Shown piece by piece: positions 57,101-64,000 of a DNA stretch of 64,000 bases. Each line of letters opens with the position of its first letter. Within the stretch, counting starts at the first letter, position 1. The position numbers and the translations under genes are program-made. The notes under the pieces are model-generated. The model saw only the letters and a list, made by a program, of their open reading frames with translations. It searched no databases and was not told the DNA's origin. Source of the DNA: Schistocerca nitens. Its lineage: Eukaryota > Arthropoda > Insecta > Orthoptera > Acrididae. The stretch is from assembly GCF_023898315.1 (NCBI RefSeq), contig NC_064618.1, positions 186,177,548 to 186,241,547 on the forward strand, read 5' to 3'.

Positions 57101-57299
57101 ATGTAGCAGCTGGTGTATTTGAACTGTGCACAAGCAAGCCATCAATTAAGACTGAAGATTAAGGATAACTACAGAGTAAAATGTACCTTTAAAGACGTGC
57201 AACATGTAAAGTACGTAGGAAAATTGAAATGCATCAACTATTATCATTCCTTTTTCTGCAGTGAGGGAGATCTCATGTTGCGATTAGTAATATGAACAA
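54181..57299. other. Unassigned AT-rich DNA
   Basis: No gene or element is recognised in 3.1 kb. The 104-codon frame at 54921-55235 (plus, ATG) contains a hydrophobic stretch that could be a membrane segment, but has no homologue known to me and lies in AT-rich DNA where such frames arise by chance. Confidence 0.45.
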
Positions 57300-58480
57300 G
57301 ACTTACTATGTTCAAAATTCTGAGAAAAGTTGGAGTAAGTTACAGGGAACGGCGGATAGTGTATAATATGGCCATCGACCATGAGGGAAAGTAGTTATAA
57401 AGACTGAGAACGAACTGCACGGATAGAAAACGGAGTAAGACATGAATGTAATCTTTCATCCCTACAGTTTAACCCCTATACCGAAGAAGCAAAAATGGAT
57501 ATAAAAGAAATTAAAAAATTTTCCGTGGTTTACGACTCGGTTATAAATTCTTCCGTAGTAGTTTGTATCGTAAACTTTCTTTTCTTTTGTAAATGATGCA
57601 GTATCATATTACATATTATATGTTACATTTATCAGATTCTTTTACTTTGCACACATAAAATCAGACGTCGTAGTCCATAATTACATTAGGAATCCTCATA
57701 ATAAACGTTAAAACTTCACGTAAAATATTCGTAATTGTAGACAGTACAAATACTAATATGACCCGTCAGGTTGTGAAGTTCTTGATGAGCATTCACTCAT
57801 CGAATATGAGGACTGGTTTTATACTTGTAAAAACTTACTTATGGTCGAAATTAGCTAATAGTATGATAAAGAACGTTTACGTTACACCCTACTACGGACC
57901 ACTTTTCATCTACACAACATAAAAGAAAGGTTCAAGAGTGGGATTAAAATTTAAGGTGAAAGCACGTCAGTGATAAGATTCGCTGATGACATTGGTACCT
58001 TCAGTGAAAGCGAAAATATATCGCAGCCCATGCTGAGTGGAATAGCAGTCTAATCAGTATACAATATGTATTGAGAAATTGACCGAAAAAGACGAAAGAC
58101 GAAATTTATGAGAAGCAGCAGATACAAAAACCAGATTAGCACAGGCAAGATTGCATCAAACATTGGTCTTAAAGCTAGGAAGAATTCTCCGGGGAAGTAC
58201 GTCTGGAACACAGCGTAGTATGATAGTGAATCATGGACTGTCGGAACAGAAAGGAAGCGTTTGAGATATGTTGCTAAAGAAGGATATTAAGTTGGCTGAC
58301 AAGACAGCAGATGGGAAGACTCTACAGAATCTGTGAAAAAGGACAGGCGTAAGAGGCTGAGAGGAAAAACGGTAAATATGCTAGGATATATTATTAGGGG
58401 AGCTGCAGCGGGCGAGCTGTTACAAGCAACATTCCAAATAAAGAGTTTATCAGATGAATGAATTTGTGGCAGTCCACATC
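57300..58480 (+). pseudogene. RTE-type LINE remnant, split
   Basis: The first piece (57305-57420) reads FKILRKVGVSYRERRIVYNM, the region just before the RQG motif. After about 370 bp without similarity, a second piece from 57915 reads IKERFKSGIKI, VIRFADDIGTFSESENI (palm motif intact) and near 58215 YDSESWTVGTERKR. The end, ICGSPHHTN with flanking AGAGTGGTGACTCT, is degraded. Many stops. Confidence 0.7.
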
Positions 58481-58589
58481 ATACCAATTAAAAGAGTGGT
58501 GACTCTAAACAAAAAAAAAAATAGGAATAGGAAACACTAACATGGCGATAGTAGCGATAAGATTCGGTCTTAAGTCCGAATCAGATGTT

Positions 58590-58925
58590 GCCAATCACCA
58601 CATCTTTATCCACATCATGGGTTGAGATCCAGCAAACGAGCAGGCCATGCAGCTGAACACCCTGGTCTGATCCATACACCAGGGAAGACATGATTTGGCT
58701 GCATCCAGACGCTAACGTCAAAGTGGGCTAGAACACCATCATGTTGCAGGCCCCGTAACCCTTCGAATCATTAACGACACTTCTACCAGCAGCGGAGGCG
58801 AAGTCGCCCACAAGAAACGTCGATAGTTTCATCATATTAGGTGACGTGGAAGGAAGACTGGTACCAGAATACCACAAGACCGGTCCCAAAATACGGTCTC
58901 CAATTATCCCGGCCCACACATTCCG
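58590..58925 (-). pseudogene. Mariner transposase fragment, minus strand
   Basis: On the minus strand: NVWAGIIGDRILGPVLWYSG, a middle part with little similarity, then QHDGVLAHFDVSVWMQPNHV (second catalytic Asp block) and AAWPARLLDLNP (before the third). This is the catalytic part of the same DUF4817-associated mariner group as element A, but a separate copy. Both ends are missing. Confidence 0.7.
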
Positions 58926-58964
58926 GCTGCACTGATGCTGATGATATATAGCGTGTATCGCCTA

Positions 58965-60727
58965 ATGCTGGCACCTCAAGTATTGCTGAAATGGAAAGTG
59001 CTACTTATGTGCGGTTTTCATAGAATGGATTGATACTCAGGGCCTCGTCTTGTTAGCTAATCAACAGATTGTAACAATACTTAGAAGGAGAATCTTTTGT
59101 GCAAACATACACTTTCTTCAATGAAACATTGCCGGTTGACATTAACAAACTGATATTGGGTAAATGTCAATAATGTCTGTTACAGGATCCTAGCGCGTTT
59201 TGTTTTCGACATGTCGTATTTGGAAAAGTTCCCACACCGACACTTGTGCGATAGCTATAGCAGCAAACACTAAAGAACAACAAAAGTGCTTACACTTCTT
59301 ATGTGGGTTCTGACAAGTGACGAGACAACTGCCCATCACAGGTTGTGTTCAAGACGACCACCGGCAGCAGCAATATGCGGAAAGACTGTACCACTGGTGC
59401 TAGCATGTCCTAGCAGGCTACAGTAATACGTCGTTGCATATCATCTTGTGTAGTTGATATGACTTGTCGACCTCGTCTTTCAGTTTCCCGCACAGAGTAA
59501 AGTCTAGAGGCGTAAAATCAGGGGAAAGAAATGGCTAAGGTTCGGGTCCTCTGCGTCCAATTCAATGATCTGGAAACAATTCGTGAAGACGTGCTGTAGT
59601 TATATGGACTGGATAGCTACCACAGGTTCCCCCTAGTCGTCTGGGAAACGTCATATAGCAACCGTGGAAGATGGTCTGTTAGGAGGTTGCGATACTTGTG
59701 TGCGTTCAGTGTTCCGTCTATGAAAAACAGGACAATGAGCTTCCAGTACAGCACCACACAGTCACACTCCATGGCCGCTGACGTTCCACCTGACGAAGCC
59801 AACGACGATTGTCAACAGGCCAATAGTACATGTTTCGTCGGTTTACCAAGACTTGGTTGTTAAATGTGGCTTCATCACTAAAGCAGATACTTGAGACACC
59901 TGGAGTATCCTCTCTTAATGCCCATGTGTTAGAAGTTAACACGATTCTCATAATTGTTTCCATGCAACTTTAAAATGGAGTGAGATGTGAGAGATTTGGA
60001 AGCTGTGTCGATGGAGAATGCTTGGCATACTTGCCTAACTCATGCCAATTCCTCGTGCGACTGGTGGGAGCTAACGTGTGGATCAACAGCAACAGCAGAA
60101 CCAACATTGATTACACCTTCTCTCGTGTTTCCTTCTGTTACGTTGTCTAGGTGTTACATTACCACTTTTAGGTAACTTGTTGACGAGTTTGATAAATGAC
60201 TGCCGAGATGGTTGCCACATACACCATAAAAAGCGAACTGCGTTCTTGTTACACTGTCGATACACCATGAGCATGCCGGCCTTTTCTGTGCTGGTAAATC
60301 CCATAGTCCACTTACGACCTACTGCTTGGACTGTGAGACAATAAATGGCTAGAAAATTATAATGCACTTAAGGCTCACACACCAGCACACTATAAGCAAA
60401 CATAACAACATCGTACCTAGCCACCACACATGTGGAATGCCACAAACAAGTGTCGGTATGGACATTTTGCACAGTACAATATCTCGTAAACGACTAGCAC
60501 TAGATTCCTGTCGCCGACACCACTGTACTTTCAGTATGTTAATGTCGACAGGCACTGTTCCATTTAAAAAAGTATATTTTTGGCGAACGAGTACACTTTT
60601 CAGGTATTATTTCTATCTGTTCATTGGCTAAAAGTTCGTGCCCCTGACTACTAATCCGTTCTGTGAAAATCGCAGATCAGTAGTGCTTCCTATTTCAATA
60701 ATATTTGAAGTAGAAATGTTTACGATT
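58965..60727 (-). mobile_element. Mariner-like element C with long terminal inverted repeats
   Basis: About 58965-59175 and about 60515-60727 are inverted copies of each other: GGAAAGTGCTACTTATGTGC near 58994 mirrors GCAGATCAGTAGTGCTTCC near 60673, and GTTGACATTAAC at about 59137-59148 mirrors GTTAATGTCGAC at about 60538-60549. Similarity is about 70%, so the copy is old. An inner pair of TA at 59034 and 60649 could be mistaken for the ends. It contains a minus-strand transposase (59290-60304). Confidence 0.75.
59290..60304 (-). pseudogene. Mariner C transposase remnant
   Basis: The start is ATG at 60304 (MGFTSTEKAGMLMVYRQCNK), the same DUF4817-type N-terminus as element A. Pieces follow: SFIKLVNKLPKSGNVTPRQR, then after a shift WALREDTPGVSSICFSDEAT (first catalytic Asp) near 59900, NNQVLVNRRNMYYWPVDNRR, WLRQVERQRPWSVTVWCC, and FIDGTLNAHKYRNLLTDHLP with RLLYDV near 59670. 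The second and third catalytic blocks (59330-59640) are strongly decayed, and the C-terminus can only be followed faintly to about 59290. Inactive. Confidence 0.82.
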
Positions 60728-60748
60728 TTTTTTTTTTTTTTGCCGTCG
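60728..60748 (+). repeat. T-rich run beside mariner C
   Basis: About 16 T residues, possibly the A-tail of a retroposed sequence on the minus strand next to the mariner end. Confidence 0.5.
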
Positions 60749-60778
60749 AGGAAATTTTGCAGAGGAATAAAAGTATGT

Positions 60779-60935
60779 ATGCGTGTGAATTTCTAAGGGA
60801 CCAAACTGCTGAGGTCATCGGTCCCTAGACTTACACACTACTTAATTTAAATGGAACTAACTTATGCTAAGAACAACACACACGCCCATGCAAGAGGGAG
60901 GACTCGAACCTCGGGCGAGGGTGGCCGGAGAAATA
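60779..60935 (-). mobile_element. tRNA-related SINE, truncated, minus strand
   Basis: On the minus strand GGTTCGAGTCCTCCC forms a B box near 60905, and the body includes TGTGTAAGTCTAGGGACCGA and CTCAGCAGTTTGGTCCC. It is a relative of the SINE at 8511, but from another subfamily. The head ends abruptly at a CCGGCCACC near 60935. Confidence 0.7.
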
Positions 60936-61454
60936 AATTAAACCAATAAACAGACTGAAGTAATAAGAAGAATAAAGAGAACATTACAGTTTGTATTCGT
61001 TTGTAACAACGAGTTTTATATACCCAACTTGGATTTCAATGAGACTGCCATCAAAACTTGCACGGTCACTATCCTTTGTGGAGGAACTCCGTTAGTCAGT
61101 CTCTTCGCTAACAGGGAAACATAAAATAGTTTGTTCACTTCCACATGAAAGTTAAAACTAAAAAGTAATACGCTCAGCGTGCTGTAAAGAGAAACAGCTT
61201 TTATGTGAATGCCGTGGTACAATTTTGCCTCGATATGTAACTATCTATTAAAAGTTTTCTTGTTACGTGCTCTGAAGTGCTTCACATAACGTCGCTACGT
61301 GCAGGTAGAAGTGAAAGCTCTGACCACAACATAAAGAAAATCACAAAGACTTTTTTACAGCATTCCTTCCAGTAACCTTAAATGTTACGCGTAACAAGTT
61401 TTCAGTATGTCATAATAAAGTAACCTGTGTTCTTGGTGTGTTTGTGAGCGCGCG

Positions 61455-61498
<44 letters not shown>

Positions 61499-61834
61499 TG
61501 TGCAGTTTTTTTACATGAAACTTTTCATTCGTTTGTAGTTAATACGTTCAAGTGAGGTGAAGAACGAAGCTTGAGCTATTTATAAGAAGACATACATGTT
61601 TCTTTTAGACGTGGTACTCAACAGGTCTCATTCACCGAAAAATAAAGTATCATCGAAAAATAAAGTATCAATTAAGGTAGTAAGTTATGTACCTTTTTTA
61701 ATGAGCCGATTATCAGATACGAAAAACGATGTGCCACAGACCATGGGATATGCATAACCTATTGGCAACTATAACATATTTTGAGTAGGTGCCTCCACAG
61801 TTGGGTGATACTTTTCTGAAGTTATTTCCAGCGC
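60936..61834. other. Unassigned DNA with a (TG)19 microsatellite
   Basis: A nearly perfect TG tract lies at about 61459-61497, preceded by a GCGCGCGCG stretch. A short tandem duplication of CGAAAAATAAAGTATCA is at about 61638-61673. No gene seen. Confidence 0.7.
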
Positions 61835-62074
61835 TTTGGTTTGTCAGAAATCATCTTCAGGCACAGCACGCGATCTACTAGAAATGCAATTAGCAGCAGA
61901 CTTCAAGGTTATCCACAGCAGTTGACAGAGATTCTAAGCCATTTCAATGAAACATTTGGTTTGTCAGAAATCATCTTCAGGCACAGCACGCGATCTACTA
62001 GAAATGCAATTAGCAGCAGGCTTCAAGGTTATCCACAGCAGTTGACAGAGATTCTAAGCCATTTCAATGAAACA
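61835..62074 (+). repeat. Tandem duplication of a 120-bp unit
   Basis: 61835-61954 and 61955-62074 are identical except for one base (GCAGAC against GCAGGC). Because 120 is a multiple of three, a plus-strand open frame (about 61820-62161) stays open through both units and encodes a 40-residue repeat containing SEIIFRHSTRSTRNAISSRL. I do not recognise the peptide. The frame has no ATG before the repeats, so coding is doubtful. Confidence 0.95.
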
Positions 62075-62604
62075 TCCAATATAGCTTGCATTTTGGTCAA
62101 TCCTTTCAAGAAATTCTTTTTTCAATGCATGGTTCTTACTGAACATCTTTCTTTTAATTAAAGTGGCTGTCGAATTTCTATTCAAAGTGGTTGAACTACG
62201 ATGCGTTTTCTTACAGTGTGGATATACACAGTTTTGTTGTACGATCGATACAGTGATTCTATTGCCGGGAATGAGACTTTCGCGCAACAGATATTCACAA
62301 GAGTTTCTCCTTTCAGCGTCTTTTTCCTACTCCGGTATCACATTAGGCGAGTTATTACTCGTACATAGCTGTGCGTTTCCTTGAACAACTTTAATATATT
62401 ATTAACATTAATAATTAATCCATGAAGTACAATACTACGACCACCATATTCCGTCGATAATCCAATGGTTAACAAAAATGGTTTCTAGAATTACCTATAG
62501 CTTTTTTCCTGATCCCTGTTTCGTATTTTATGCAATAGAAAATGGTAAACTATCTTTTACTCCCTTAGACCGCCTGATGCAGTAACCGTAAGTATAATAT
62601 TTGA

Positions 62605-62893
62605 ATGAAAACAGTCTTGGTTGTAGTTTATTCTGTTACGAACAATGCGCTCCGCCTTCGTGGGGCATCTCTAGTTTGTCTTAAAATTTTCCTTTTACAG
62701 CATTCAAAAACCATAAAACGAGTATGTGCGAGACTGAACAATGCGCCGAATCAGATGACCCTTCCTTTTCACACCATTTAAAAAAATATATAAAACGGCT
62801 CTGTGCTATATTGAAGTAGCTGTAGAACCAGATCTCACGTTGTTAATAAAAGAATAAATTATATCCAAGACTGTTTGCATTTCGAATATTTAA
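62605..62893. repeat. Inverted repeat of about 45 bp around 190 bp
   Basis: The left arm near 62608-62652 (AATATTTGAATGAAAACAGT, then CTTGG, then TTTATTCTG) mirrors the right arm near 62845-62893 (CCAAGACTGTTTGCATTTCG, then AATATT). Read outward each arm has AATAAA shortly before CCAAGACTGTTT, the same tail-outward layout as at 12588. GCTCCGCCTTCGTGGGGCAT next to the left arm is similar to the motif at 52620. Confidence 0.7.
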
Positions 62894-64000
62894 ATGGGTT
62901 GACTATAGTAAGCTTATTCACTGCTTCTCTATAATGTGGTCATTTAAAAAAATGGAGACTAACAGTTAAGCAGCTTGGTGATAAATAACTAAACAAGAAT
63001 TGTCGTCAATCAGCAATTCATCCGGCTCTGCATGTGTGTTGAAAAGCGATAAACACTGCAAGCAATGGCAAATATGTGTAGCATGCAATGAAATTCGGTA
63101 ATTTACCAAGGAGAACGGAAGAGAGTTTTAGCATTTCGCCAATTGAATGGAGTTTAAAAGCACTGGTACGTGTAATAAATCGTTATCGCTTACATACCAT
63201 CAGGCAGTACAGTTTCCAAGCTTCCGACAAACGCTAAAACATCAGAAATCCATGACGTCCAGTTTGGATATTCGCCGTTTCGTGTTCCGCTTAGTACAGG
63301 AGGATTAAACGTGCTTCGATTCCAATTAATCAGTTTATTTTTCAACAGTTGCAACGAAGGCAAACGGATAAATATATGTTATACTAATCCCGGGGAGTTA
63401 TCTGTCCATTTCTGTGAAACTGACCTCTTGCCTAAGATCAATGACCGAGATATTCTCCAAAACCAATTTTTACACTTCATATATTGCAATCGGGAATATA
63501 TGCAAAACGGTGAGGCGCAAAATATGATTTGGAATTACTTATACGATAGTAACGACAGTAGTTGGCCTATTTGAAGTAGAAACATACCATTTTCCATAGA
63601 TTAACTAACCATCTCTCACCGTATATACTCATTGAAGATGAATATAACGTGAGAGTAGAGCCACCACACGGTACAGTAACACATCACAGTAATCTCTATG
63701 GTTGTCCATATCTCATGTAAATAGCTACTGAAATTAACGTCATTACACACATTATCTGTCTTAGAATAATTTAAAACATACTTGGTTCGCTGTGAATAAC
63801 CGAAACGTCGATCGCCTTCCATATCATATCTTCCTTATTTTATCCACAAATCCAGATGTATTTCAGTTTCTTTTACGAACCCTTCATCATGTAACCATCT
63901 GAATATAGAACATCATAAATGTAATTACTGGTTTTCCTATCACAACGCATACTCCCAATGGGCGCCGGTTATTTGAGCTGGATCTGCGAGTTAATGTGTT
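62894..64000. other. Unassigned DNA
   Basis: The frame at 63311-63574 (plus, 87 codons, no domain) is the largest; it could be an exon fragment but nothing supports this. Confidence 0.4.

Noticed and set aside
1..64000. A bacterial-type operon, defence island or biosynthetic cluster
   Set aside because: Coding density is very low, genes are scattered transposon remnants, and SINEs, LINEs and an LTR element show eukaryotic DNA.

Overview
The window looks like transposon-dense, gene-poor DNA from a large insect genome, most probably a grasshopper or locust (Orthoptera, Schistocerca-like). The main clue is repeat content that I recognise from that group: a tRNA-derived SINE present in several copies with clean target-site duplications, a second tRNA-related repeat ending in a light-strand 'GCAGAGTGAAAATCTCATTC' type end, and many mariner/Tc1 and RTE-type remnants. 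The species call is inference. I found no convincing host gene, no rRNA and no functional tRNA. Nearly every open frame with a recognisable product is a transposon protein, mostly broken.

Layout. 0.2-1.1 kb: decayed mariner. 1.4-2.5 kb: internally deleted hAT element with an 8-bp duplication. 3.9-5.35 kb: broken Tc1-like element. 5.4-11 kb: low-complexity and unassigned DNA with one SINE. 11-13 kb: 3' half of a LINE carrying a large inverted repeat. 14.4-23.4 kb: a nested stack in which one mariner (DD41D-type) is interrupted by a nearly complete Tx1-like LINE (minus strand, 15.5-20.8 kb), a second mariner (21.1-22.7 kb) and a SINE fragment. 24-28.1 kb: hAT, RTE and mariner remnants. 28.7-30.2 kb: Tc1-like element with DD34E motif and four stop codons. 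31.0-32.5 kb: second copy of the same mariner as at 21.1 kb, here with an uninterrupted 387-codon transposase, the only apparently intact transposase in the window. 35.5-37.7 kb: two more decayed Tc1-like elements. 37.9-38.5 kb: tRNA-related repeats in direct and inverted orientation. 41.75-51.9 kb: a Ty3/gypsy LTR retrotransposon with both LTRs, decayed gag and pol, and later insertions (SINE in the 5' LTR, SINE-in-SINE in gag, RTE in integrase). 53-60.7 kb: RTE and mariner remnants. 60.8-64 kb: a SINE, microsatellites, a 120-bp tandem duplication and an inverted repeat.

Relationships. The elements do not work as a pathway; they record successive insertions whose order can be read from which element interrupts which. 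The most noteworthy items are the intact mariner and its near-identical inverted sister 8.3 kb away, its long 47-residue spacing between the last two catalytic aspartates, a Tx1-clade LINE in an apparently insect genome, and an in-frame hAT deletion derivative that joins the DNA-binding and dimerisation ends of a transposase. I see no evidence for a new defence, biosynthetic or regulatory system.
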